A DNA stretch of 64,000 nucleotides from Paractinoplanes bogorensis (GCF_018829635.1 NZ_JAHKKG010000010.1:124001-188000); one strand, 5' to 3'; shown: positions 1 to 8,627, counted from the stretch's first letter. The notes: generated by a model not told the origin, from the letters alone. Translations and numbers: made by a program.

Positions 1-504
1 CAACGCGTCCCGCCACCGCTCGTGACCCGCGTGCTCGGCGACCTGGATCTCCCGGTCGGCCCGCAGCAGCACGGTGGAGAGCCCGTCCAGGTGCCGGCGC
101 AGGGTCGCCGTGCCGTCGACGGCCCGCACGTGGGCGTAGTCGACGATGCCCTTGGTCGCGACGACCAGGTCACCCAGCCGCATCCCGGACGGTCCGGGCA
201 CGCCGGCGGCGATGCCGCACATCAGGAAGACCTCGAGGCCCGGGAAGCTGCGCGCGAGGTCGGTGCAGATGGCGGCGGCGTTGCGGGTGCCGTCCCGGGC
301 CTGCAGGGCGACCACGACCCGATGGGGGCGTCGCGGATCGCTGCTCGGAACCGTGCCGGTCACGTAGTGGTTGGGGTCGCCCGCAACCCGGCGCTCGACC
401 GGGTCGTCCAGCATCTGCCGGGCCGCCGCGCACTCGACCGGCAAGGCCGTGACGAGCGCGACGGCCGGGCCGTCGGCTCCGTTTCCGTTACCCACGAACG
501 CCAC
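1..504 (-). CDS. Nucleoside phosphorylase-domain protein (MTA/SAH nucleosidase superfamily), 3' part cut by window edge
   Basis: The visible 168 residues begin VAFVGNGNG and run into a first beta strand VALVTALPVECAAARQML. Then come an FLMCGIAAGVPG segment and LGDLVVATKGIVDYAHV. These are the strand, GIAG loop and GD(V/L)V signatures of the PNP/UDP phosphorylase superfamily. Family members cleave or phosphorolyse N-glycosidic bonds, and in actinomycetes such domains often lead STAND/TPR signalling proteins. The start is set at GTG 504 because the first strand follows within 15 residues; no strong ribosome site is visible. The gene is divergent from the 59-aa peptide at 639 and lies close to the NB-ARC/TPR gene. 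The C-terminal part is outside the window, so a fused effector or TPR domain cannot be excluded. Confidence 0.7.
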   Translation of the reverse strand, partial: MAFVGNGNGADGPAVALVTALPVECAAARQMLDDPVERRVAGDPNHYVTGTVPSSDPRRPHRVVVALQARDGTRNAAAICTDLARSFPGLEVFLMCGIAAGVPGPSGMRLGDLVVATKGIVDYAHVRAVDGTATLRRHLDGLSTVLLRADREIQVAEHAGHERWRDAL

Positions 505-638
505 TGTAGTCAGTGAGCGGCAAGACACTGTCCGCAGTTTGTCCGGCGGTGAATCACGAACGATGTGGAAGACTGGCGTGGTTCGATACATCAACCGGGC
601 GGCGTGGCCCGCTGCACGGATGAGAGGGGAACCACCCG

Positions 639-818
639 GTGGATCAATCTTCTCAGGACGTCGAGACTGAGCTCGTCGATCTGTCGGAGGTCTCTCTGGG
701 CATGCTTCGCTCCACCGACCCCGAGCTGCTGAACGAGTCGATGTCGCGACTGCTGGAACAGGTCGCCCGGCCTCGGCTCAACATCGGCAATGGCGGACCT
801 CCCGGCCGGGTCGACTGA
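639..818 (+). CDS. Short FxsA-like peptide (59 aa), candidate partner of FxsT-like protein
   Basis: GTG at 639 follows the ribosome site GAGGGGAACC at good spacing. The product is 59 aa. Its centre, with ELVDLSEVSLGMLRSTD then LLNESMSRLLEQV, resembles the conserved helical leader of FxSxx-COOH peptides (roughly L-DL--V-L--LR--D---L---M-RLL). Those peptides normally end in a Phe-x-Ser-x-x tail that a radical SAM enzyme modifies. Here the tail is instead NIGNGGPPGRVD, with no Phe or terminal Ser pair. The gene converges on the FxsT-like gene, with stop codons 36 bases apart. The family assignment rests on the leader pattern and the neighbour. The peptide is either a divergent family member or an unmodified signalling peptide. 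No radical SAM gene lies in the window. Confidence 0.6.
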   Translation: MDQSSQDVETELVDLSEVSLGMLRSTDPELLNESMSRLLEQVARPRLNIGNGGPPGRVD

Positions 819-853
819 CCGCACGCGGTGGCCGGGGTCGACCGCGGCTCGGA

Positions 854-3800
854 TCAGATAGGCATCGGGTCGGCGTCGCAGTCGGCACGCACATTCTGCA
901 ACGCGTTCAGGGTCGCCGGGTGACGTTCGCCCAGCACGCGCCGCAGCCGCATCATCGTGTCGGCGAGGATCTTGTCGGCCTCGGCCACCCGGTCCAGTCC
1001 GCGCAGGTCGAGAGCGACGTTGACACTGCAGGCGAGGGTGGACGGGTGTTCGACGCCCAGCGCTCGCTCCGATCGCGCCAGGGTATCGGTGTCGAGCTCG
1101 AAGGCCGCGGAGAAGTCCCCTCGGTCAGCCAGAGTGGTGGCGAGGTTGGTCTCCGCGACCAACGTGATCGGGTGGGCCGGGCCCAGCGTGTCCGTCAGGA
1201 TCTCCACGCATTCACGGTTGTGCTCGTACGCGGCACCGATCTCATTCTGGTGCCGCAGCACGATTGCCAGGTTGATCCGGGCCGACAAAGTGAAGACGTG
1301 ACGCGGACCGAAGATCTTGTGATACTTCCTGACGGTCCATTCGCTGAGTTCGCGGGATGCGCCGAGGTCGCCCGCGTGCCGGAGGTCGACGGCCAGGTTG
1401 AGGGCAGTCGCGATGGTGTTCGGATAGTTCTCGTCGTACCGGTCGCGGTAGCGCTCAAAGGTGTCCTGATTGAGCTTGAGGGCACTGGGGTGGTCGCCCG
1501 CCTTGCGTCGCATGACAGCCAGCGTCCGGGCCACCAGAAGTGTCGCCGGCGCATCCTTCTGAAACAGGGCAAGGTGCTCGGCGTAGAGCTTTTCCTCCAG
1601 CTGGCAGGCCTCGATGTATTGGCCGGACTCACGCATGTCGATGAGCATCCCGTTGCGGGTGTTCATCGTCGCCGAGTCGTCGTTGCCCCGCACGACCTTG
1701 CGCTTCTCCCAGGTCACGGTGTCGAGCTTGAGGGCGTCGGTGAAACGCCCGAGCAGCCGCAGGGTGACACCCATGTTGTGGGCCCCGTCGAGGTAGGCCG
1801 GGTCGTCGTCGCCGAGCACCCGCCGGCCCGTCTCGACCGCCTTCTGGTCGAGCTCGAGTGCAGCCTGGAAGTCGCCGGCCGCGCGCATATCCCCCGCGAC
1901 CACCCACATGGCGTCCAGCGTGCCCTCGTCCTCCTCGCCGAAGTGCTCACGGTAGCGAGCCAAGGTGTCGGCGTTCAGCTGCCGGGCCTCAGCCAGCTTG
2001 CCGTTGGTGAAGTACATCCAACCGACCCACTTGGCGAGTCGCAGAGTGTGCGGATCGTTCGGCCCGCGGTCGATCCGCCGGTATCCGAGAGATTCCGCGG
2101 ACAGCTGCTCGCTGCCCTGATGATCGCCCCAGTAATAGAGATAGCGCGCGATGCCCGCAACGAGTTCCTGCACGCGGGGGTCTTGCGATTCGACCGCGCG
2201 GGAGGCGTCGACATGCGGGCGCAGCGAGCCGTACCGAGGCCATTCCTCGCTGCGGCTGGGGTTCAGCGGGTTGTTGTTGGCCAGCATGGTGTGCGCGCCG
2301 TGCCGCATCTGGAGCTTCTGCTCCTCGTCCATGCTGTCGTCGAGAACCAGCCGGATCAGGCGGTGGATCTGCAGTGTGTTGTGGCGGTGGTCGATCTTGG
2401 CCAGGGCGTATCGCTGGATGTCACGGATGGCCCGGCTCAACCGGAACGTGTCGCTCAGCGTGGCGTCGAGCTCGTCGGAGATCGGTGCCGTGGGTGAACC
2501 GGCGAAAAGCTTGCGCGAGATCGGCTCGGGCGCGAAGTAGGAGCAGACCTGGAGGAGTTGGAGAGCGCCCAGGTTGACCTCGCGCAACTGCTCGAGCGAG
2601 AGTTTCCACGCGGCCCGGACCGTCAGCCGGTAGTCCGGCGGCGGCTCCTGATCGAACAGCTCGAGACGCTTGTTCTCGAGGAGCTCGAGATATTCCGGCA
2701 CGGGCATCGCGGTCGTCTGGTGCCAGGCCGCGGCCTGCTCGATCGCCAGCGGCAGGTCACCCAGGGCCTCGGCCAGCCGGTCGGCGTCGAACTGAGACAG
2801 GTTCGGGTTCCGATTGGTCAGGAACCGCACGCTCTCGTCCCGCTCGAAGGTATCGACCTCGATCGGGAGGGCGCCGCGGCCCCACTCCGGATTGCGGGAG
2901 GTAATGATGATCTTGCCCGCCCCGCCGGTCGGAAAGAACTCCCGGACCTGGGCCGGGTCCTCGGCATTGTCGAAGACCAGCAGCCAGTCGTGATAGCCGG
3001 TCTTCCCGGTGCTCAGAGCTTCCTTGACCGCGCGCACGGCACTGTTCGCCTCTGGGCTCACATCGAGGTTGAGCCGTTGCGCCAGGCTGGTCAGGGAGGT
3101 CTGGATCTGGCCGATATGCTCGGACGGCACCCACCACACCAGATCGTATTCACCGCTGTGCTTGTGGACGTACTCGATGGCGATCTGCGACTTGCCGACC
3201 CCACCCATACCGTGAATAGGTTTCGGAAGCACCGCGGTCTCGCCGACCGCCTCCAGCTCATGGTGCAGCCGCGAGAGCAGTTCCTCCCGGCCGGTGAACT
3301 CCTGATTCCGCTGAGGCACGTCGCCCCACACCTGCGGAAGCCTGCCCTGTGAGCGCCGGGACTCGGCGACGGGAGACATGCCCTCTCCAATCTCTGCGTC
3401 GCTGAGGACCTCAGTATCGGCTTCTGCACCAATTACTGTATCGGGTAAATCGGACTTTTCCGAAGAATCATCCCCGACCGCCAAGGGATCTTGTGGGTCA
3501 GGCTCCACCGTCGGCGCGTCGCGGGCCTCGGGACCATCGACTGCCTCAGCCGGCTCGGCTTTCTCAGGGACGGCGGGGCTCGGCTCGACCACGGGTCGGG
3601 TGCTCCCCGGCCGTGCGGCCACCAGCCGCTCAGTAACCTCCAGGCGCTCGGCGACGTGCTCGGTCAGACTGATCATCTCGACACGGAGCGTGCCGTCCAG
3701 CTGGGCCGCCACCCGATCGATCAGGATCAGACCGGCGAGAACGCCGTGCCGCTCGTGCTGGCGGGCCGCAGCATAGTCGAACGCCTGCACGAGACTCAAC

Positions 3801-4273
3801 GCGTCGGGCGCCGACGAAAGAACATCCCCTGCGGCCGCGCGCCACCCGCCGTTGCCACTGGGGGCTTTCCCGGCCCGCTCGAGCAAGGTGTGCGTGCGAT
3901 GTCTCTCGTTCTCCAGCAGAAGGCTGTCGAGAGTGGCCGATCGGACCAGTTCGTCGACCCGGCGCGTGCCCGGGGCCTGGGGCGCCATCAGGGCCAGCAC
4001 CGCCCGCAACGATCTGAGACCGCCTCGCGTCGCCATACAGGCCACCACTATCGCGATCACGTGCAGCCGCGCCTCGTCACGTTCCGGCACGTCGGGAAAG
4101 TCGCTGACCTCGGCACGCAGGAGGTTGATCATCAGGCGACGATCGGGCAGGCGGTCCACGAACGACACGGCCCCGAGAGCATCAACGATGGCGTTGCGGA
4201 GTTCCCCCGCCGCGTCTCTTCTGCCGTCGCGCGTCACCCGCCCGAGCCTAGTGCGCCCGCGACCCACAGTCAC
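854..4273 (-). CDS. fxsT: FxsT-like STAND protein: EAD2-like domain, NB-ARC NTPase, TPR array
   Basis: Up to 1139 aa. Residues about 20-135 look like an effector-associated domain of the EAD2 type (helical, with VVACMATRGGLRSLRAVL). Residues about 215-310 are an acidic, Pro-rich linker. The signature WGDVPQRNQEFTGREELL is followed by a P-loop GMGGVGKS (about 355-362), a Walker B segment WLLVFDNAED (about 430-439), an ITSRN sensor and a GDLPLAIEQAAAW segment, which is NB-ARC/AP-ATPase order. From about residue 670 onward there are roughly ten TPR-like units with the spacing G--HP-TL------A--L---GD---A. The arrangement is that of the TPR protein of FxSxx-COOH systems. Such proteins are thought to be ATP-dependent sensors, but the function is not established. 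The start is uncertain: GTG 4273 or GTG 4237. Confidence 0.8.
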   Translation of the reverse strand: MTVGRGRTRLGRVTRDGRRDAAGELRNAIVDALGAVSFVDRLPDRRLMINLLRAEVSDFPDVPERDEARLHVIAIVVACMATRGGLRSLRAVLALMAPQAPGTRRVDELVRSATLDSLLLENERHRTHTLLERAGKAPSGNGGWRAAAGDVLSSAPDALSLVQAFDYAAARQHERHGVLAGLILIDRVAAQLDGTLRVEMISLTEHVAERLEVTERLVAARPGSTRPVVEPSPAVPEKAEPAEAVDGPEARDAPTVEPDPQDPLAVGDDSSEKSDLPDTVIGAEADTEVLSDAEIGEGMSPVAESRRSQGRLPQVWGDVPQRNQEFTGREELLSRLHHELEAVGETAVLPKPIHGMGGVGKSQIAIEYVHKHSGEYDLVWWVPSEHIGQIQTSLTSLAQRLNLDVSPEANSAVRAVKEALSTGKTGYHDWLLVFDNAEDPAQVREFFPTGGAGKIIITSRNPEWGRGALPIEVDTFERDESVRFLTNRNPNLSQFDADRLAEALGDLPLAIEQAAAWHQTTAMPVPEYLELLENKRLELFDQEPPPDYRLTVRAAWKLSLEQLREVNLGALQLLQVCSYFAPEPISRKLFAGSPTAPISDELDATLSDTFRLSRAIRDIQRYALAKIDHRHNTLQIHRLIRLVLDDSMDEEQKLQMRHGAHTMLANNNPLNPSRSEEWPRYGSLRPHVDASRAVESQDPRVQELVAGIARYLYYWGDHQGSEQLSAESLGYRRIDRGPNDPHTLRLAKWVGWMYFTNGKLAEARQLNADTLARYREHFGEEDEGTLDAMWVVAGDMRAAGDFQAALELDQKAVETGRRVLGDDDPAYLDGAHNMGVTLRLLGRFTDALKLDTVTWEKRKVVRGNDDSATMNTRNGMLIDMRESGQYIEACQLEEKLYAEHLALFQKDAPATLLVARTLAVMRRKAGDHPSALKLNQDTFERYRDRYDENYPNTIATALNLAVDLRHAGDLGASRELSEWTVRKYHKIFGPRHVFTLSARINLAIVLRHQNEIGAAYEHNRECVEILTDTLGPAHPITLVAETNLATTLADRGDFSAAFELDTDTLARSERALGVEHPSTLACSVNVALDLRGLDRVAEADKILADTMMRLRRVLGERHPATLNALQNVRADCDADPMPI

Positions 4274-4312
4274 AACCGAGGTGGTGTCCAGTTAAAGGCA
4301 GAACAGCGACGA

Positions 4313-5416
4313 TCATTGGCCGAACTCCTGATACGCCTTCAGCACAAGCCCGTGGAAGTGATGCACCCCGTGCTCCGACAGCCCCGGCTTCCCGTCCGGG
4401 TCATAGACGATGGGGCCCTGGTCGAAAGCCGGCGTCCCCATCCCCCGCTGCACACTCTCGACGATCGTGATGTCCTGCGGCTGCAGCACCTCGTCGATGT
4501 AGCGGGCCGCCTCCACCTCGGACTCCGTCAACGAAGCCGTCTCGAAGAAGAAGTCCCACGTCTCCAGCGTCCGGTCCGGACCGTCGGGCACCACCTGGAA
4601 CACCATGAAGTTGCCGCGCCCGGGATAGCGCAGCAGACACGTGTTCGGCCACAACCACCACACCGCGTGTTCGGTCACCGAGGCGCCGCTGACGTCGTAC
4701 GCGGGATTGTCGGTCTTGCCCGCCTCGGCGAAATGGCTGGACCAGATGCCGTGTGTGCGCACCTCGTAGGTGTCCATGTCGACCAGCGCCACGAATTCCC
4801 GGTGCGCGATGTGGCAGTGGTAGCACTCGAGGAAGTTGTCGATGACGTTCTTCCAGTTCGACTTCACGTCGTATGTGTAGCGGCGCGCGAACGTCAACTG
4901 CTCGACGTCGGGCGCCCACAACGCGATGTCGGCGGCCAGGTCGGGCGCCTGCACAGCCAGCGACGCCGCGGAAGGGTCGAGGTTGACGTAGACGAAACCG
5001 CCGAACTCCTCCACCTGCACCCGATCGAGGCAGATCTCCGAAAGTGAGAACTGGGCGTAGCGGGCGTGCCGCAACGAACCGTCCAGGTCGTAGACCCAAC
5101 CGTGGTAGGGGCACTGGATCGTGCGCGCGGTCCCCGATCCGGACAGCAGTTCGTGGGCGCGATGCTTGCAGACGTTGTAGAAGGCGCGAAGCCCGCCCGA
5201 CCGGTCGCGCACCACGGCGATCGGCATGCCGGCCACCGTGGCCGCCAGATAACTGCCCGGCGCCCGGAGCGCCTCGACGTGACAGATCCATTGCCACGTA
5301 CGGGCGAAGATCGCTCGCCGATCCACCTCGACCCACGCCGGGTCGACATAGGCCGATGCCCGCAGCGTCAACGAGCGGGCCGGGTCGGGGTCGTAGCCCG
5401 CGCCGACATCCTCCAT
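4313..5416 (-). CDS. Rieske non-heme iron oxygenase, alpha subunit
   Basis: 367 aa from ATG 5416 (GTG 5425 is an in-frame alternative; neither has a clear ribosome site). The Rieske [2Fe-2S] ligands are present as CKH and, about 20 residues later, CPYHGW. The mononuclear iron centre is seen in DNFLECYHCHIAHREF (His ligands) with the downstream Asp in QDITIVES. Length and motifs fit the family of glycine-betaine demethylase GbcA, choline monooxygenase and stachydrine demethylase, which use a separate reductase. No reductase gene is adjacent, so electrons would come from elsewhere. It is divergent from the NCS2 permease with about 50 bases between starts, suggesting shared control. The substrate is unknown; an N-methylated or N-heterocyclic compound is an inference from the neighbours. 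Confidence 0.85.
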   Translation of the reverse strand: MEDVGAGYDPDPARSLTLRASAYVDPAWVEVDRRAIFARTWQWICHVEALRAPGSYLAATVAGMPIAVVRDRSGGLRAFYNVCKHRAHELLSGSGTARTIQCPYHGWVYDLDGSLRHARYAQFSLSEICLDRVQVEEFGGFVYVNLDPSAASLAVQAPDLAADIALWAPDVEQLTFARRYTYDVKSNWKNVIDNFLECYHCHIAHREFVALVDMDTYEVRTHGIWSSHFAEAGKTDNPAYDVSGASVTEHAVWWLWPNTCLLRYPGRGNFMVFQVVPDGPDRTLETWDFFFETASLTESEVEAARYIDEVLQPQDITIVESVQRGMGTPAFDQGPIVYDPDGKPGLSEHGVHHFHGLVLKAYQEFGQ

Positions 5417-5465
5417 GGTTCGCACGCTACTACCGTGGGCCCCTTGGGTCGTACCATCGAAATCT

Positions 5466-6800
5466 GTGGATTCTCAAACCGATCGGCCGCCTGTTCTGGA
5501 CGTCGGGTTCGATGACCGCGTCGCTCCACCGAAACTGCTGCTGTTCGCCGTCCAGCATCTGCTGACCCTGTCCGCGATCTGGGTCTTCCCCGTCCTCATC
5601 GGCATCACCCTCGGCCTGGCCACCGGCGACGTCACGCACATGATCCAGGCGTCGTTCCTGCTGGCCGGCATCGTCACCGTGCTGCAGTCGAGCCGGATCG
5701 TGCGGCTGCCGATCGTGCAGGGCCCGACCGCCGCCTTCTTCGCCGCCCTGCTCGCCGCGGGCGCGGCCTACGGACTCGACGCCGCGTTCGGCTCGATGGT
5801 CGTGGCCGGACTGGTTTTCCTGGTACTGACCATCCCGTACGGGCGGCTCGGGGTCCTCATCCACTTCCTGCGATTCGCCACCGACCCGCTCGTCTACGGC
5901 ACCATCTGCATCATCATCGGCGCCCAGCTGGCCACGCTCGGGCTGCCGGGCTGGTTCGGCTCCGAGGGGCAGCCCGGCTACGGCTGGGATCTGTTCTGGA
6001 TCGGCCTGGCCACCCTGGTCACGGTGGTGGCGTGCCTGCTGTTCGGCGGCACCACGCTGGTCCGGCGGGCCGCCGTCATCATCGGCATGGTGGTCGGCTC
6101 GGTGCTGGCCGCGGTGACCGGCCTGTGGAGCACGCCCGACCTGTCCGGGGTCTCGTTCATCGGGCCGCCCACGCTGCTGCCGTTCGGGTTCGCCGTGGCC
6201 TGGCCGGCCGTGCTGCTGATGCTGCTCGCGTTCCTCGAGTCGAGCGCCGAGGCCGTCGGCATGTACACGCTGGTCTCGCGCTGGGGCGGCACCGAGCTGT
6301 CCCGCGAGCGCATCAACCGGGGCCTGTTCACCGAATACGCCGGATCGGTGGTCGGCGCCCTGTTCGGCGGGGTCGGCACGGCCTCGTACCCGGAGAACGC
6401 CGGCATCGTCCGGGTGACCCGTGTCGGAAGCCGGTTCGTCACCATGACGGCCGGGTTCATCGCGATCGCGCTGGCGTTCCTGCCGATGTTCAGCGCGTTC
6501 GTCGCGGGTCTGCCCGGTGCCGTGCTGGCCGCCGCGTCCACGGTCCTGTTCGGCATCATCGCGATGAGCGGCGTGCAGATGATGAGCACCGTCGAGTGGG
6601 ACGAGCTCAACCTGACCGTCGCCGGCACCGCGTTCATCCTCGCGCTCGGCGGTCAGTGGCTGCCCGAGGCGATGGTCGCGACCATGCCGGACTGGGCCCG
6701 CGCCCTGGTCACCACGCCGATGATGTTCGGCGCGGTGCTGCTGATCGTGCTCAACGCGGCCGTCAACTACGGCCTGCGCCCCTGGCTGGCCCGCCGATGA
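5466..6800 (+). CDS. NCS2-family nucleobase/xanthine permease
   Basis: 444 aa from GTG 5466, chosen because the upstream in-frame ATG (5415) lies inside the divergent gene. About 12-14 hydrophobic segments run through the protein. Family landmarks are the N-terminal LLFAVQHLLTLSAIWVFP (QH motif of TM1), LPIVQGPTAAFFAAL in TM3, a central FLESSAEAVGMY matching the NCS2 Glu region, and GGVGTASYPENAGIVRVTRV, equivalent to the NCS2 signature after TM9. NCS2 carriers import xanthine, uracil, urate or related purines by cation symport. The last codons overlap the start of the DUF1989 gene (ATGA), so the two are probably translationally coupled. The exact substrate cannot be read from the sequence. 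Confidence 0.87.
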   Translation: MDSQTDRPPVLDVGFDDRVAPPKLLLFAVQHLLTLSAIWVFPVLIGITLGLATGDVTHMIQASFLLAGIVTVLQSSRIVRLPIVQGPTAAFFAALLAAGAAYGLDAAFGSMVVAGLVFLVLTIPYGRLGVLIHFLRFATDPLVYGTICIIIGAQLATLGLPGWFGSEGQPGYGWDLFWIGLATLVTVVACLLFGGTTLVRRAAVIIGMVVGSVLAAVTGLWSTPDLSGVSFIGPPTLLPFGFAVAWPAVLLMLLAFLESSAEAVGMYTLVSRWGGTELSRERINRGLFTEYAGSVVGALFGGVGTASYPENAGIVRVTRVGSRFVTMTAGFIAIALAFLPMFSAFVAGLPGAVLAAASTVLFGIIAMSGVQMMSTVEWDELNLTVAGTAFILALGGQWLPEAMVATMPDWARALVTTPMMFGAVLLIVLNAAVNYGLRPWLARR

Positions 6801-7858
6801 TCACGTTGCGCCTCAACCATCAGCAGCACGATTTCCTGCAGTCCGTGGGCGACATCGGCGATCTCGTCCGGGCCGCCCTTCAGTCCTCGGCCGCCGTTCC
6901 ACCATCAAGATCAAACCCGGTTTCCCGTACGCCCGTAAGCGCCCACACCTCCTTTTCCCGTACGCCGGTAGCCGCTCACGTCCTCGAGCCCGGCACCGGC
7001 AAAGCGGTCGAGGTGCGCGCGGGCCAGATCTTCCGCGTCACGCAGATCGAGGGCCACCAGTGCGTCGACCTGAACGTCTTCGCGCTGGGTGACCGCCGCG
7101 AACGGCTGCACTGCGGCCGCACCCGGGGCATGCAGGGCCGCCACCCCGGGCCGGGCGACGTGCTGTGGTCGAACGCCCCCTGGGAGCGCCCGATCATGGC
7201 GATCATCGGCGGCACCGCGACGACCGACACCCAGTTCCCGTTCTGCAGCCGCCTCATCTACAGCGCCTTCTTCGGCCGGGCCGGCCGCACCAACTGCCAG
7301 GAGATCCAGAACGAGGCCCAGCGCGAGTACGGCCTCGACCCGTGGGACATCCACGAATCGCTCAACCTGTTCATGCACACCGCCACCGGCCCCGACGGCG
7401 AGCCGGTCATCCGCCGCAACGTGGCCCGCCCCGGCGACTACATCGAGTTCGTCGCGCTGCTCGATGTGCTGGTCGTCCCCAACGTGTGCGGCGACGACCT
7501 GACCAACTGCAGCAACTTCGGAATGCGCCCGGTCCGGGTCACCGTCGAGGAGGGGCGACCGGCCGATCTCGCCGAGGCCGGGAGCGCCGTCCAGCGGTCG
7601 GTGGTCCTCGGCCTGCCGGACCGGCACGAGGTTCCCGGCGCGCGGCCGCTGCGCCGCGATCCCACGTACGAGGCAGACTTCCCCTATCTGCCGTTGCGGC
7701 CGGCCGACGTACGCGTCGAAGTGGCCCCCGACCTCATCGACCGCTTCCACCGGGCGCGGAACACCGACCTCTACGGCGACGACGAGGACGCCGCCCTGCG
7801 CGACCTGACGATGTCGTGGGCGATCGAGCGGCTCGGCGCCTTCGCCGGAAACGCCTGA
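6797..7858 (+). CDS. DUF1989 (urea carboxylase-associated / carboxyguanidine-deiminase-like) protein with odd N-terminal extension
   Basis: 353 aa; ATG 6797 overlaps the permease stop. From about residue 60 the sequence is typical DUF1989: VRAGQIFRVTQIEGHQCVDLN, LWSNAPWERP, CSRLIYSAFFG, NCQEIQNEA, CGDDLTNCSNFGMRP. Family members include urea-carboxylase-associated proteins and the CgcA/CgcB subunits that deiminate carboxyguanidine, so a role in a urea, guanidine or purine nitrogen pathway is plausible. The first about 60 residues are not part of the family. They contain two copies of SRTPV(S/A)AH, encoded by a direct repeat of TTTCCCGTACGCC at 6921 and 6954, which looks like a small duplicated insertion. 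The true start could lie inside the extension, but no better ribosome site was seen. Confidence 0.8.
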   Translation: MITLRLNHQQHDFLQSVGDIGDLVRAALQSSAAVPPSRSNPVSRTPVSAHTSFSRTPVAAHVLEPGTGKAVEVRAGQIFRVTQIEGHQCVDLNVFALGDRRERLHCGRTRGMQGRHPGPGDVLWSNAPWERPIMAIIGGTATTDTQFPFCSRLIYSAFFGRAGRTNCQEIQNEAQREYGLDPWDIHESLNLFMHTATGPDGEPVIRRNVARPGDYIEFVALLDVLVVPNVCGDDLTNCSNFGMRPVRVTVEEGRPADLAEAGSAVQRSVVLGLPDRHEVPGARPLRRDPTYEADFPYLPLRPADVRVEVAPDLIDRFHRARNTDLYGDDEDAALRDLTMSWAIERLGAFAGNA

Positions 7859-7948
7859 GAATTTTCCGTGGGGCTGTCGGATCGGCGGGCGGCCGTTCGT
7901 AGCGTAGGTGGAGCCGGGCACCTGGCCCGGCCGAGACGAGGAGTGACG

Positions 7949-8287
7949 ATGCCGCAGTACGTCATCTACTTCAACCAGCAGTGGGTGGGCGATCACAGCG
8001 AGGAGTGGTTCCTGAGCCGGGTGGAACCGTCCACGGCGGTCGTCGAGGAGATCAAGGCGGCCGGGCACTACGTGTTCGCCGGCGGCCTGGTCGAGGACGG
8101 ACCGATCATCAGCGCCGACGCCACCAGCGGTTCCGTGCTCTTCACCGACGGGCCCTACGTCGAGACGAAGGAGTTCCTGGGCGGGTTCACCGTCATCGAC
8201 GTGCCCGACCTGGAGACGGCCCGGATGTGGACCGGCCGGATCGCCGAGGGTTGTGGCTGGCCCCAGGAACTGCGCGAGGTCCGCTAG
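7949..8287 (+). CDS. YCII-related (DGPF) domain protein
   Basis: 112 aa. ATG 7949 follows the ribosome site GAGGAG. The product starts MPQYVIYFNQQW and has FTDGPYVETKEFLGGF, the conserved DGP(Y/F) stretch with downstream KE-LGGF that marks the YCII/DGPF family of dimeric alpha-beta-barrel proteins. These are often linked to ECF sigma factors or act as small enzymes, but most have no assigned function. It is separated from the DUF1989 gene by 90 bases and followed by a strong hairpin at 8306-8338, so it may be the last gene of that transcript or stand alone. No ECF sigma factor gene lies nearby. Confidence 0.85.
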   Translation: MPQYVIYFNQQWVGDHSEEWFLSRVEPSTAVVEEIKAAGHYVFAGGLVEDGPIISADATSGSVLFTDGPYVETKEFLGGFTVIDVPDLETARMWTGRIAEGCGWPQELREVR

Positions 8288-8305
8288 CTGCACGCTGTCT
8301 TCACC

Positions 8306-8338
8306 GAGAGCCGTCCGGGACAGTCCAGGGCGGCTCTC
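8306..8338 (+). terminator. Hairpin terminator after the YCII gene
   Basis: GAGAGCCGTCC at 8306-8316 pairs with GGGCGGCTCTC at 8328-8338 (11 pairs, one G-U), enclosing an 11-base loop. It starts 18 bases after the YCII stop and is followed by a short TT run, as in GC-rich actinomycete terminators. Confidence 0.7.
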
Positions 8339-8627
8339 TTCATGTCCGGCGTCGACCGCAACAATCGGCGCTCCGTTCGGAAGTTTCAGTAGTTTCGAAG
8401 CGTCGACCTGCACCAACGAGGTCGAGCGCGCTTTCCATACGTACGGGAAAAGCTCTTCAGCTGGTCAAACGACAATCGTGAGCCGGACCGGTATTTCCGA
8501 GTTGTTTCCGTAAGTTGTTGACACGGACTTGCTCGACGGGCCACCATCTCGCCAGGACTGATTTCGATGTCCGTCGATCCCCATCGCGGTATCCCCGGCC
8601 GCGCCCGTCACGAGGAGGTCCCTGCTC
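8339..8627 (+). promoter_or_regulatory. Intergenic region with probable xylanase promoter; GTTTC direct repeat at 8379-8398
   Basis: This stretch before the xylanase gene holds no convincing gene. At 8379-8398 there is GGAAGTTTCAGTAGTTTCGA, with two AGTTTC copies 8 bases apart; GAAAC/GTTTC-type repeats occur upstream of several actinomycete xylanase genes. A copy of the dispersed CCCGTACG motif lies at 8440-8450 (CGTACGGGAAA). A plausible -35/-10 pair cannot be fixed. The ribosome site of the xylanase is GAGGAGG just before 8628. Confidence 0.3.

Noticed and set aside
920..2497. 525-codon plus-strand frame opposite the FxsT-like gene
   Set aside because: It mirrors the TPR repeats of the minus-strand gene and shows antisense composition; the minus-strand protein has complete NB-ARC and TPR signatures.
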